Source: Chlorokybus atmophyticus
Lineage: Eukaryota; Streptophyta; Chlorokybophyceae; Chlorokybales; Chlorokybaceae
NCBI GenBank assembly: GCA_009103225.1
Contig: RHPI01001037.1
Span: 1,388,588-1,452,587, forward strand
Direction of reading: 5' to 3'
Length of the DNA: 64,000 nt
This document shows, piece after piece, positions 10,986 through 22,818 of this stretch. Position numbers and translations under genes: made by a program. The notes under the pieces were generated by a model. It saw only the letters and a list, made by a program, of their open reading frames with translations. It ran no database searches and was not told where the DNA came from. Positions within the stretch are counted from its first letter, which is position 1, and each line of letters opens with the position of its first letter.

Positions 10986-11494
10986 GTTGCTGATAAGGTA
11001 TTACTGTTGGTGATGTGGTCAACCCTGCTCTCCGCAAAGCAAGCTCACGGCCAGCACCTCAAACCCTAATTGACCACCGGCAGCACAGGCAGTTTCGTCC
11101 TTGAAACTCTCCTGCTCTCACCCGCCAACTCAAGGAGCGCCTCGCTTCATACTCACGCAAGCACATGCACTCGTTGCCTGCCACTACCTTGGCTCTTGCA
11201 AATGCTCACTGTCAGCACCGTCGCCGCCGTCGCCGCCACTCAAAACCACACTGGCAACCATATCCACAGCGACGACAGCAATCGCTGGGGAAGTTCCGAG
11301 AAGCTTCCTGTTGGGCGGCGGAGGAACGCAAGGTTCATAACTTCCGGCGCATATATTGTTTGTGCGCAAGCGCACAAGCGCGGTCAAAGGCTTTGTGCGG
11401 AATGGCTCTTCGGTCTGGTCAGGCTTTGTGGCCTGGCCTGGCCTGGTCAGGTCTGGTCTGGTGGGGTGGGGTGGGGTGGGGTGGGGTGAGCAAG
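10986..11494. promoter_or_regulatory. Shared 5' region of divergent exonuclease and LRR genes
   Basis: The two genes start head-to-head 509 bp apart. The region holds a telo-box-like AAACCCTAA at 11061-11069 (76 bp upstream of the exonuclease ATG), a run of CCTGG repeats at about 11431-11460 and the GGGGT run next to the LRR start. No TATA box is evident. Confidence 0.5.
11461..11490 (+). other. G-quadruplex-capable run in the LRR 5' leader
   Basis: Five GGGG blocks spaced by single T (11463-11486) lie on the coding strand 8 bases before the ATG at 11495. The motif meets the classical four-run quadruplex pattern and is shared with the left copy. Confidence 0.65.
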
Positions 11495-12252
11495 ATGGCG
11501 GGAGGAGAGGTGGTGTACTCTGAACCCCTGAGGGAGATTGTGGGTGAGGGACGGAACGGCAAGTACGTGGCGGCATGCACGGACCTCTACCTGGGAGAGC
11601 AAGGTCAGTGATTGACTATGACATCTGTTTACCCAATGAATAAAGTGAGCAGAGTTGGATCTGTCTCATACTAAGCAAAAAAACAAGCCCACCAGCCACT
11701 GACTGTGCATCAAAGAACATCTGCAAGAAGCCTTGTCAACAATGCACTCACCCCGGGTGAGTGCACATTGCACAGAGAGTGAGTGTGTGAGAGAGTGAGT
11801 GAGTGCCAATCACTCACTTAGTGTGTCGAGAAGCCTCAATCACTGACGGTACCTTGCCACCAGTTATTACGGTACTAATTTCTTGTGTATGTGTGTGTGT
11901 GTGTTGGGCAGGGATTGAGAAGCTGAGGGGCTTCGAGAGGCTGGTAAGTCAGTATCAGGCAGCAGTGTTGATGTTGTTATGTTAGGCAGTATGCACATGC
12001 GTATGTGTGATTGATCTAGCATGCACAGTAGGGTTGTTGTCTTTCAGATGCAACTCTATAAGTCAAAGCATTGAGGCGGCATTGCCCGTGGACAGGTGAA
12101 CTTGGAGGTGCTGTGGCTGAACGACAACCGGCTCGAGCGCATAGCCCACCTCGATGCCAACTTCCGCATCAAGCAGCTGTATTTACAGAACAACCGCATC
12201 CGCACCCTCAAAGTAAGTTGAACCACACACACGCGCTCAAATATGCATACAA

Positions 12253-12304
<52 letters not shown>

Positions 12305-13187
12305 ACATGCACACGCGCACGCGCACGCACACACACGGGCGCGCTTGCCCGCATGCACCATAGCGCGCGTACTATACACATCAAGTCGCACCAAGTAACA
12401 AGCGTTGGTGTACACATATGCCCACGCGCGCACGTGTCTCTCCTCCTCCAAGAAGCGACAACACTAACACTCAACGCATGCTCTATGTCTCGCAGGGTTC
12501 CATACAGACCTTCAAGTTCCTGGAAGTCCTGGACGCCAGCAACAACTGCCTCAAAGGCCTCGACAAGGTTGAATTAATCAATCCCCCAACACCACATTGT
12601 CGACGCACTCCCACCTTGTACTGGGTCTCATACTCACGTTATCGCAGCTGATGGGTGCGTTGGAGCCGTGCAAGCGGTCTCTGCGCGAGCTGTGTCTGGG
12701 CGGCAACCCGATATGCGAAGAGGAAGGGTACCGAGCGGCACTGCTCGCACGCTTCCCGCGACTCACGGTCCTCGACCATGTATGTAGAGTTTGTCATCGT
12801 GTGGGTGGGTGGGTGGGTGATGCCTACAGCGTGCGCGTGCGTGTGTGTGTGGTGCTTACTGGATCACAGACACAGCGTACATAGTCATGCGCACATACCA
12901 TACACACAAGTACGCTGTAAAACACACATCTTGAAAGACCGCACAACCCTTACTAAGCACCACAACTTTGTCGCACTACCTTGCTTGCTTCTCAGCATGC
13001 CGTGACGGAGGCTGAGCGCACGAACGCCATCCGTTTGACTGCCAGTCAAGACGCTTCCGAGCCGAGCAACTCCAACAGCGCAACCAATAACACCACGACA
13101 ACGGCGACAACAAAGAGCGCAAAAACGAAGCTTCAGCGAGTATCGGTGAGTTGTTCACCTCGTATGCCTTGTCACCTAACACGCGCA

Positions 13188-13228
<41 letters not shown>

Positions 13229-14008
13229 GTGTGCGTGCGCGCGCAAGCATGTGCGTGCACATGCGCGTGCGCATGTGTGCTGGTGTGGGAGCGCACGCGT
13301 GCGTGTGTGTGTGTATGTGCGTGCATGCGTGCGTGCGTGTAAACGCGCGAGTGCATCTGAGGCTCGCGCTGTGTTGCAGGATTTGGAGAGGGATTTGGAG
13401 GCGGACGTGAAGGCGATAGCGACAAAGGCAGATAGGCGCGCAGCCGCGGAGCGCGAGAGGGCTGAGCGAGAAGACCGGAGAGTCGCGGACGAGTGGCGAG
13501 AAAAGGTATTGTTGTGGTTGTGGTTGTGGTTGCGGTTGTGGTTGTGGCTGTTGCTAATATTAGGTTTCTTTGTGGGTGTCAGTTGAAGTGGCCGCTGCCG
13601 AGGCCGGTGGAGGGTTTCTGGCCCAAAGAGCCGGAGGAGCTAAGTAGCCAACAATCTGCCACACGTGACGAGGTAAAGGCGCTTACGTGTGCGTTCAATG
13701 ACACTGTACGGGCATGTTCGTGTGGGACTTGTATAGTATGTATGTTGAAGAAGTTTCACTCACTGCTATGCAGCAGGCGCGAGACGCACGGCCGCGCAAA
13801 GACGTGTTGAGACTGTTTTACTACCCGTCCGCAGGTAAGACAAGTGTACACGTTGGGGTTCTGTTGTACTGTCAATGCATCGATGCACGTTGTGTGCTTA
13901 TTACTGCTGGAAAGGCTCGTTGCAACTGACATACATGCGTTGTTCCAATTGGCAGGTGAAGGTGCGTCTTCTGTTCGGGGTTTAAAACAGGAGGCCATTT
14001 GCATTTGA
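11495..14008 (+). CDS. Leucine-rich-repeat protein, probably axonemal/ciliary
   Basis: Ten exons (11495-11603, 11912-11943, 12096-12212, 12496-12567, 12648-12779, 12996-13145, 13380-13505, 13583-13672, 13774-13834, 13956-14008) join in frame to 313 residues. Exons 2-5 give four to five SDS22-type LRRs ([61 protein letters not shown]), closed by an LRR cap and the VTEAER motif that typically follows it. A Thr/Asn-rich linker, a highly charged coiled coil (exon 7) and a [12 protein letters not shown] segment follow. The arrangement resembles small cilium-associated LRR proteins; LRRC72 is a candidate but not proven. The exon 9 acceptor is NAGNAG (CAGCAG), so the protein may differ by one Gln. 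The exon 4 donor GTTGAA is weak. Introns 3 and 6 carry CA and GT microsatellites. Confidence 0.85.
12259..12298 (+). repeat. (CA)n microsatellite in LRR intron 3
   Basis: Twenty uninterrupted AC units followed by degenerate CA/CG alternation to about 12340. It lies in the intron between exons 3 and 4. Confidence 0.9.
13190..13340 (+). repeat. (GT)n microsatellite in LRR intron 6
   Basis: Pure GT at about 13191-13222 followed by GTGC/GCGT alternation. Its strand sense is complementary to the CA tract of intron 3. Confidence 0.9.
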
Positions 14009-14389
14009 GACAGTCAGCGCCGAAGCGGTTAGGTATCTGTGTGCTTCAGGTGAATGTGACAGATTAGCTATGCATTGGTATAGCATGAGTGGATACGCGG
14101 CGCAAGTGACATACACACACTGGGTGCTGTGACGTTGTGTTGTTGTTGCTGTGGTTGATGTTGTTGCAAAAACAGATTGCATGCAAGCGGGCTCAGATAC
14201 AGACGTGTACACATGCGCATGGCATGCACCCAGCTACACAGAAACCAATTAAGCCTATGATATTGATTAGTACGTTTCAGCTTGGCAACATGGAGGAACA
14301 AGCATAGGCTGCAGGTGTTTGGCACACACTATACACGTTCTGCTATGCCAGAAACAGGTCACACGCCTTGCTCATCAACCCAACACTAC
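14009..14389. other. Convergent 3' spacer between LRR and F-box-like genes
   Basis: 3' flank of the LRR gene. Similarity to the left duplication copy continues to about 14320 (6480 on the left), marking the right edge of the duplicated unit. No gene seen. Confidence 0.5.
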
Positions 14390-15163
14390 TCACCCTTCGC
14401 AATACTCCTTCCCAGCCTGCGTCATGTCGTGCTCGTGCGGTGTTGAGGTCTGTCTGAACCTCCCATACTTCATGACTTCGTTCTGCATGTCGAACCACGC
14501 GGAGAAGTGGCAGCACCCGTACATGTTGTCCCGTGCATCTTCGGGGCAACACGTGGCGGGGATGCGCCACGTGAGGCACGCGGTGGTGTCGGTGAAACCC
14601 GACACATACGTGGGAGAAGTTCTCAACTGAACTCGAGCGAGTTTGCCATCATGTTTACACACGATGAACAGCTCCGGGCTCGCACTCCTTGCCACATCAG
14701 TAACAGAACAGAAGGTTGATATGCTGGCCAAGTTGAGCCTCTTTGAGCCTTTCAGGTGCACGTGCGGGACCACATTGCATCCTTTGTCCCCAAACGCCTT
14801 TACACAGCTCTTTTTTTTCATCTCAGCTTTCTTCATACTCGGCACAAGAACAATCTCCTTGCCCATCTTCAACACGCAGAAGGCCATATATGCATTTTCA
14901 CCAGCATGAGCCAACATCGGATAGCACCCACGCACAACATCCTTGATACCACCTTTCTCATATGAAGGCCACATTGTGTGGTAGTACTTCTCCTCCGCCT
15001 CATCAGCAAGCTGCCTCCATGTTGTGTTCACGCAGCGGAAGGTCGCCAAGCCACGCGGACACGACTTGTTGGCGATGAGGTGCAGGAGGTGAGGGTTGTC
15101 AAGGACTCGTTCGTAGGGTGAGATGGGGGAAGGCTGACGGCGAGATGAGGACCTTGTGATCAT
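14390..15163 (-). CDS. F-box-like protein
   Basis: A single exon on the minus strand encodes 257 residues from ATG at 15163 to TGA at 14390-14392. Residues about 18-55 (LLHLIANKSCPRGLATFRCVNTTW) resemble an F-box/ankyrin-like helix-turn segment in which the FRCVNTTWRQLADE stretch matches the usual F-box second half. The remainder is a mixed beta-rich region with many Cys and Lys and no repeat that I recognise. If it is an F-box protein it would be a substrate adaptor of an SCF ubiquitin ligase; this is inference. The open frame continues upstream across the GA repeat and the N gap only because GA codons lack stops, so I take the first Met after the repeat. Confidence 0.6.
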   Translation of the reverse strand: MITRSSSRRQPSPISPYERVLDNPHLLHLIANKSCPRGLATFRCVNTTWRQLADEAEEKYYHTMWPSYEKGGIKDVVRGCYPMLAHAGENAYMAFCVLKMGKEIVLVPSMKKAEMKKKSCVKAFGDKGCNVVPHVHLKGSKRLNLASISTFCSVTDVARSASPELFIVCKHDGKLARVQLRTSPTYVSGFTDTTACLTWRIPATCCPEDARDNMYGCCHFSAWFDMQNEVMKYGRFRQTSTPHEHDMTQAGKEYCEG

Positions 15164-15233
15164 GGCTGCAGAGAGGTGTTTGAAGAGAGAGTTTGTCAGT
15201 GGATGGGTGCGTGTGTACATGTGAGGAACATGC

Positions 15234-15235
<2 letters not shown>

Positions 15236-15323
<88 letters not shown>

Positions 15324-15514
15324 NNNNNNNNNNNNNNNNNNNNNNNNNNNNNNNNNNNNNNNNNNNNNNNNNNNNNNNNNNNNNNNNNNNNNNNNNNNNN
15401 NNNNNNNNNNNNNNNNNNNNNNNNNNNNNNNNNNNNNNNNNNNNNNNNNNNNNNNNNNNNNNNNNNNNNNNNNNNNNNNNNNNNNNNNNNNNNNNNNNNN
15501 NNNNNNNNNNNNNN

Positions 15515-15558
<44 letters not shown>
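15236..15558. repeat. (GA)n microsatellite containing an assembly gap
   Basis: GA dinucleotides occupy 15236-15323 and 15515-15558, with 191 N between (15324-15514). The true repeat length is unknown. Open frames across it are artefacts. Confidence 0.95.
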
Positions 15559-15562
<4 letters not shown>

Positions 15563-15719
15563 CTGAACTGACCTTTGCAAGGCGAGCACCGCATTCAGGA
15601 GTAGATAGCCAGCAAAAGGCGACAAGAAGCTTGCAAGCAGCCGCTCCACCGCTTCTGTCCAGCTGGGAAGGAGTTATGTGAAGGACAAGAAAAGGGTCTG
15701 AAGGATTAGAAGCTAGAAG

Positions 15720-18700
15720 CAACGACGGGAGCAGAGATTACTGAGCATATACCTAACGACTTGCTTGCTTCCGCCGTCCCCACCTTAGCCGCCGTCGCTA
15801 AGTTGGCGGCAGGGATTGGACAAGAGTTTGAAATTTGAACCCATGCAGTTTGCTCTTATAAGGAAGGGCAGCTTCCGGACGGGGAAGGTCCTGGGGCAGT
15901 CTTCAGCGGAAGTCGCTAACCCAGGCTATAGCCACATTGATAAGTCATGGCTATCAGGCTTCAAGCCCATGCTGGTGTTAACTATGGCTTTGAGAAATGG
16001 GTGTGCTCCAACTGCTCATGTGCAGTATTTGATCTTACCAGCTTAGCTTATCTGACCCCACGTATCGCAATCTGTGTTTATTAATAATATTGATTGGGTC
16101 AATTGCATTGAATGTTGAACGTTGTAATGTAATGATAGCTGCGCAATGCGTGCATTTTTGGTCATTCACAATCAACAACGTTACGCATTGGGTAGGTGGC
16201 ATAACATTTATTACATACCTAGTATTCATGCATGTAAGTAAACAAAGCACGAAGTCGAAACATTGTACAAAACTCACATTCATATACATATGATGTACCA
16301 TGCACACGTGTGCACGAAAGCAAAAATAGGATTATAGAGTAAGATGCAAATAGATTACAATGCACAAACAAGGATGCATGGGCCAACGCACACCATTGTC
16401 ATACCTGTAAATGCGCAGCTTTAATGCTATTGATTGCATTGTAATGTGTAGCAACACCGAGTATTGAAAAGTAATAAATTACAATAGCATCCCGTCGTAT
16501 GCGCGCAGTCATTTTTGCAGCAATCACGAATGTGGACTCTCAATCCAATCATTCAATTAATAGTCAACATATGGTAGGGTGATTATTAATGTTTGTGACA
16601 TAATATGCATGCTCCGTGTCACAATAAGCTTGATAAACGTGAACTAACCAAATTGGTTGAACAACGGTGTCATTCCCTGCGCCTCATTCCACTGCGTTGT
16701 ACATATCACTCCATTTTTGTGCGCAACCTTGCGGACTTGTTAAACAAGTTTTGTTTTGATAATCATTATCAAACTACAGCTTTTAACCTATGTAGCTCGG
16801 TTCCTCTAATGTAAGGGAGAGAGAGAGAGATACAAGGCAGAAGTAAAGTACTCAAAGCTTGCGAGGTTGGTTGATGAGTCATGCACCGTATTTAAGTCAG
16901 TTTTCTAATTGCCCTGCATAAAACCGCAAGCATCTTGTATACCATACAAGCTAGTAGCTTGAATTTTCCACATCAAATTTGTTTAAAAAGCCGTGTGTTT
17001 AATGGCGACGACGTGCTTGTTGGAGGAGCACGGGACCTTACGGAGTCTGGGCTTGCAGGCATGAGGGCCGCGAGTTACACTTCGGCGGGCTTCTTACAGG
17101 CGAGCTGCAGGCGCGCGTCACCAGCGCTTTTGCCTCGGGGTCCCAGCCCGAGTTTCCGCGCAGTCATAGCTTAACGGTGAGGATAGCCGTAGTGATCACG
17201 AGAATGGCGATGACAATTAGTCGAGTGTGTGGCTTCGAGGTTGGGTTTAAGGCTGCCTGAGCGAGTTGTTAATGTCATTAATCTCTTTTATCCCTGCATT
17301 AATTTATTGTCTTTTTCTCTCTCGCTCTCGCTCTCGCTCTCACTCGCGCACGCACACGCACGCCTTCTCTGCTGTTTTATGAGCATTTATTGGGTTTTTA
17401 ACGATCAAAAAACAAATTAAACTCGGTGTATTTGGCAATTTTACAAATACAACGTGAATAGCACATGCCACCTCGAGCACATTGAAGGCGAGTATGGCTT
17501 TGCACTACCGAACTTTGCAAATACATTATCGCAATGGTTTATCGACTTGATCAGATCCGTTCACGTGGTTTGTGCATTTCACCAAGACACATCGAGACCT
17601 CGTCCAGGAAGTGTCCTCCAACATGAGATTAGGCGGTAGCTGTTACAACATGTTGGTGGTAGTGCAAGGCCATACTTGCTTTCAATGTGCTCGAGCATGA
17701 TAACATGAATTGAAAACTTGGGAGGTCTGACCTCATTATTGAATTCAGAAGTTGTGCATTCCACAAATCTTGGATTCAGTTATGCATCAAGGTGTTAATA
17801 AATAAATTCAAGCACAAAAATTGTGAGTTGCTCTGCAACTTTTGCAATTGCTTTCAATAATAAGTGGCATGTTTCACAAAGCGTAATAATTTTTTTCACA
17901 ACCTCGTGACATACATAGTCCATTATTGCATGAATATAAAACTTACATGTTTTTATAACTTAGTGTTTAAACGCTCATAACGACGCCAATAGCAAAGCAT
18001 TTCAAGATTACGTCAAAGCCAAACCTGCGGGTTTTTTTAATTGGTATAAGTGGGACATTTCAACTTGTTATCTAATTGATGATCGAGGCAGATATGAGAA
18101 AGGCCATTTATAATTGCACCTGGTATCAACAATGTACCAATGGCGCAAAGGCAAAGTGTAACACGGCATGTTAACCACAAAGCTACTAGCGCATCGTATG
18201 GTAGCGACTTTCGCTGTCATGAAAGCGGTTACGTGTTTAATACAGCCTCATTTCATACACGTTGCATAGAGCTGGAAGGACAATAAGCCATTCTCGACAT
18301 TCTCTTCAGCTGCAATGTCATCGTTAGTCACCCAGTATTACGATGAGCCATTGTCAATAACATTAAAACACACCGCCCCAACGTCACGGTCACGAAATCA
18401 CACTTCAAAGGCACGTCTGCCATGATAGCGATGAGATATTAGTTAAACTACATGTTAATGACTCGTCAAACATCGGATGTGGCGTGCAAAAACGACCGCG
18501 CATGTCAATTAAAGCTAATTGTTCTCATTGCACAATAATGCATACGGGTATGCATTGCAAGTCAATGTCTACACGTACATGGGTATGCATTATTATAAGC
18601 CGTGCTTGCACATGGCAATGATGCATCACATAATGTTATTACACCAGCAGTAATTCAGCCGTTATGTCCATGGCGCTGGGCAAAGCGCCATGGACAATGT

Positions 18701-19180
18701 ATATGCCCCAAATGTAGGGCCATTTCGCGCGCCACAAAAGCAAAGGGGTCACGCGCGATGCGAATTGCCCTATTGAGGCAAGGGCAATTTTTTGGCATTA
18801 GAGCAGCACAAGCCCTTATGCAATGCGCATTTGAGAAGAATGCATTACAACAGTTGGCGCTTGGCTGACTGCCTTTGGAAACTTGCTGATCGGGTTTGTC
18901 GCATACACGTACGCATGCACACGCAACGGCGCACCGTTAGATAGTGACGCCTACTACAGCTTGCTGCCTCACCTCACCGCCTTGCCCCCATCATCGATGC
19001 TAGAACACACGTCTGTACACATGACTAGCCGCACGCACGCTGACTCTTACCTTGCTGCTATTATCTTTGAGTTTCCCTTTCAAACATGTGCGAGTTTGTT
19101 AGCTACACGTTAGCAATGGTGGCATTGTGTGTGGCATGGTAGGAGTGGGGGCTAGGTTGGAACAGGATGGTGAGGTAGCA
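15720..19180. other. Gene-poor AT-rich region
   Basis: No gene recognised. It contains short GA/CT runs (16817-16830, 17317-17341), inverted ATAATGCATAC / GTATGCATTAT pairs around 18534-18596, and the hairpin at 18665-18696. Small open frames here show no domain or splice support. Confidence 0.5.
18665..18696. other. Perfect 13 bp-stem hairpin
   Basis: TGTCCATGGCGCT pairs exactly with AGCGCCATGGACA across a 6-base loop GGGCAA. It stands alone in a gene-free stretch. Confidence 0.85.
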
Positions 19181-19226
19181 CATGGTATCATACCATGTCC
19201 ATGATGTGACGTCACGTCACGTTAGT

Positions 19227-19352
<126 letters not shown>

Positions 19353-21700
19353 ACACGCGTGCTAGCATATGCATTGTGCATACAGGTGCAATCTTACTAT
19401 TCAGTCCATATACGCACACGCACGCACAAAATGAAGTACTACCGTTCCTTCTTGACAGATTTGGGTGAGACCTTCAGGCCATAGCAAATGCAAATGTTCT
19501 CGTGACTTCGTTGTAAGTCCTGCGCGTGCAGCTGCTTAGCATCGTCTGCATTCGCTCACTAGGCAGCAGCAGCAAGTGATGGCACGGCAAGTTATACTTA
19601 CCCAAGCATGATGAGTTTGCCGGATTCAATATCTCTGCCCAGGTATAGCGAGCGATCAGCACAACATCATACATACACCATGGTTAGCACTACTGATTGG
19701 TTGTGCACAGACAAGTGCGGATGGTGACGCGGTTGTACTTGTAAGTACCACACAGCCTTTCCCTGTATTGCAACCAGTTGCACCCACAGGTGGCACCATG
19801 TGTGCCAACGTCGCAAATTGTTTCCTCTCCGGCCGGCCGATGAAATATTGGCAACGGCCGTGCACCTGAGGATACTTATTTCGGCTGTCGTACTCCAGTC
19901 CACCTGTAATCTCGATACAGAGGCATGAGTATAACGGCCGTCACCATCAGTCGGCGGCCGTTTTAATAAAGGAACTGACCTAGACTGACAGGTATCTGCT
20001 AAAAACCCATCAGTCAAGCAAAGGGGACTTGACCTAACTAATCGGTACCCAACAGTTAGGTACCGGCGACTGTACCTCGAAGGTACCCAACTATCAGGTC
20101 CCTTTGGTACCTTATGGTACACTCAAAGTACTTGACGTCACTGTCCCCAATACCTATCGGTACCATTCAGTCACGAGCAGGTACTGCATGTGATTGTCGT
20201 CAACTGTGAGAGACCGCGAGGCACAAATATAGAATATAATATAATAACTTGACTGATTCACAGATATATGATATAATATAATAACAATAAACAATGTAAC
20301 ATGTTGCTACGCTACAATGTAAACTACATTGAGCTACTACTACTACTACTACTACTACAACATTGAGCTACTACTACTACTACCCTATATACTCTACCCT
20401 TATGCTCAGCCGCCGCTCCTCCACTCTCCACTCCTCCGCTCCTCCGCCGCCCTTGCCGCTCCTCTTCCGCTTGGCCTGGTCGGCAAGAAGGGCGTCAACA
20501 CAACGGCATCATACACACATACAAAGAAACTCACCTACCATGCCGCCGCCGCCGCCGCCTGGCCTGGCCTGTAAGAAGGGCGGGTTGCGCTGTTGCACTG
20601 AACATAACGCCATCATGCACATGCAACTCGACTACTCTGTGTACACAAATATACACAAACTCACCAACCGTGCCGCCGCCGCCGCCGCCACCATCGCCAA
20701 CGCCACTGCCGCCGTCGCCGCCGCCGCCGCCGCACAACTGTCCTTGTAAATGAAGCCGTCCAGTGTTTGAAACGCTGCTGCGTTCCAAACGCTCAACGTC
20801 TTCATGTTCAATGGTACAGTCGTACCACTAAAATGGCACGACAGCACCGTTGTACCATTGAATGATGAGTACCGTATAGGGTGCTTTGATGGGACTGTTG
20901 TACTATCGCAATGGTACTATTGTTCATTAAATGTGCCGAGTATAATTAACCGGACTGACAGGTACTTGCCGCCATCGCGCCTCCCTCTTAGGAGACTTAG
21001 TTGAGATTCAGTGGTCACTTGCTTGCCAATGTCGGTTAGTCGCCGCCGCGGCTTATGTACGGCCGACGGCCGGCCGCGGGTCAACTCCGACTCACCAGTA
21101 TCGATCGCCGCCATTAGGGACCTGAATATACACTTAATTGCCATTACAGGTAGGTCGCCGTTACGGAAGCAGTATGACCGGCGGTCGGCCATCACAATAT
21201 GTTGATGTCACGTCATCACCGGTAGGCAACAGTCCAATGTACTGTACGATCGACGGTCGGCAATTGATTATTGTCCACAATACGCATCGGCAGTTTATTC
21301 AGTCCCTTTGTGGCCCAAGTCGTTAGGTCCGTTAGGGTCAGGCATCCAACAGTCCCTCAGTCTCTCGTCACTGTGTAAAATTTGCGATGAACTGTGTATA
21401 GGATATATGACATGCTATTAGGCACACGCATGCAATGCACCACAACCACTCAAGCATTACATGCACACCAGTATACATTTCACCGTTGTCACCATCGGGC
21501 TAATCTACTGCACTAAACTACTAGCTACTAGCCTTCCTGGTTTGACAGGCATGTACATGCACACGTTTATCATTACCTGCCCACACGGGCTGAGTTGATC
21601 AGATGTGGCACTATCAATAATTGTCTGACCAGATGCTTAGGCACACGTCAAAAGGCGTGCTTATGCACTGTATAGAATAATGGGCACTTGCTACGCACCA
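19353..21700. other. Gene-poor region rich in short palindromes and low-complexity repeats
   Basis: Contains an AT-rich repeat (20227-20283), CTA trinucleotides (20333-20358 and 20367-20383), two GCC-codon-like tracts (20538-20562 and 20670-20735), a cluster of GGTACC palindromes (20043-20165) and nested inverted repeats with GGTAC ends (20813-20865). Short minus-strand open stretches bordered by splice-like signals at 19440-19660 were not convincing enough to call. Confidence 0.5.
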
Positions 21701-21962
21701 GGTGGGGCTCAATGAGGCTGTGGATGTTACTATTACATACTCACTCCATGCACGCAAGTGGTACAAGTCCAGCAACCACAACAGTGGCATGGCTGGGCAT
21801 GCTGTAATGCACCAGTGGGGAGCATTACTTCACATGCCCGCTGTATGCATGATCTCTCACGTGCTTGAACTGTTCTGTCTAACCCTAATCCAAGGCCTAC
21901 TGTTTTGGCCTGCAGCCGTTGTTGTGAGTTGCGTGCCAGGAACAAGGACGTCCACGCAGCTT

Positions 21963-22378
21963 CTGGCGGGGGCTGGTCGTCGTCATCAGCACTATCGTCG
22001 TCGTCCTTGTCATCCTTGCCATCCTTGCCGTCCAGTGTCACACTGCCTTACCCAAGCCTTTGCCTGCCTCCTACCTTGTGCAGGTAGTTTGGCAGGGCCA
22101 TCATAGCTGCTGCTGCCTGCCTACTGCCTGCCTCACTGCCTGCCTTGCATGCACATAGGTCCAGCCCCGTAGCTGGCGGGGGCTGGTCGTCGTCATCAGC
22201 ACTATCGTCGTCGTCCTTGTCATCCTTGCCATCCTTGCCGTCCAGTGTCACACTGCCTTACCCAAGCCTTTGCCTGCCTCCTACCTTGTGCAGGTAGTTT
22301 GGCAGGGCCATCATAGCTGCTGCTGCCTGCCTACTGCCTGCCTCACTGCCTGCCTTGCATGCACATAGGTCCAGCCCC
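21963..22378. repeat. Exact 210 bp tandem duplication
   Basis: The units starting at 21963 and 22173 are identical over their shared 206 bases. Read on the minus strand each encodes an Asp/Lys-rich stretch (DGKDGKDDKDDDD) ending in QPPP. Identity at every position indicates a recent event, gene conversion or assembly duplication. Confidence 0.9.
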
Positions 22379-22818
22379 ATAGCTAGCTAGTTGTATGTGC
22401 CTTGTGGTGGTCTATATTGCTTTGGTTTTGTGTGTCTGCTTGTTTGCTTGTGGCCCCTCTGCTGTACCCTATGCTAGTTTGCTACCAATGCAGTAGATTA
22501 TGAGCTTCCATTGCTCTTGGGCAGCATGTTGCAAGAAGGTCACCAGTTTGCAGGCATATGGGGTCAGGCCAGCCATGGCTTGCATATGTACACCAGCTCA
22601 GCACGCAATAGAAAAAATCAGCAGGACTGCACAATCAAGCTACTGACACAGCCTGCAAACACCTAAACAGCTGCCCATCAGACCGCAGAATGGCAAGTCA
22701 TATGATGTACACTCTGCTGTCAATGTTAAAGTGGAACAGCGTACACAGATTGCAGGCCAACACAGCCTGTTGCCAACACTACCGTGCGCAAAACTATGCT
22801 ACAGGTCTACAAGGTCTC
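22379..22818. other. 3' flank of SF3B1
   Basis: No gene seen. It presumably contains the SF3B1 3' UTR; no clear polyadenylation signal was identified. Confidence 0.4.

Noticed and set aside
15178-15571. Arg-Glu repeat proteins on the GA tract
   Set aside because: Pure translation of a dinucleotide microsatellite interrupted by N.
14390-15649. 419-codon frame running through the GA repeat and the N gap into the F-box-like gene
   Set aside because: Codons across GA repeats and N cannot contain stops, so the extension is an artefact; only the part from ATG 15163 is kept.
19430-19680. Minus-strand stretches DIESGKLIMLG and GLKVSPKSVKKER next to splice-like sites
   Set aside because: The two pieces cannot be joined in one frame with the visible donors and acceptors, and no other exon supports a gene.
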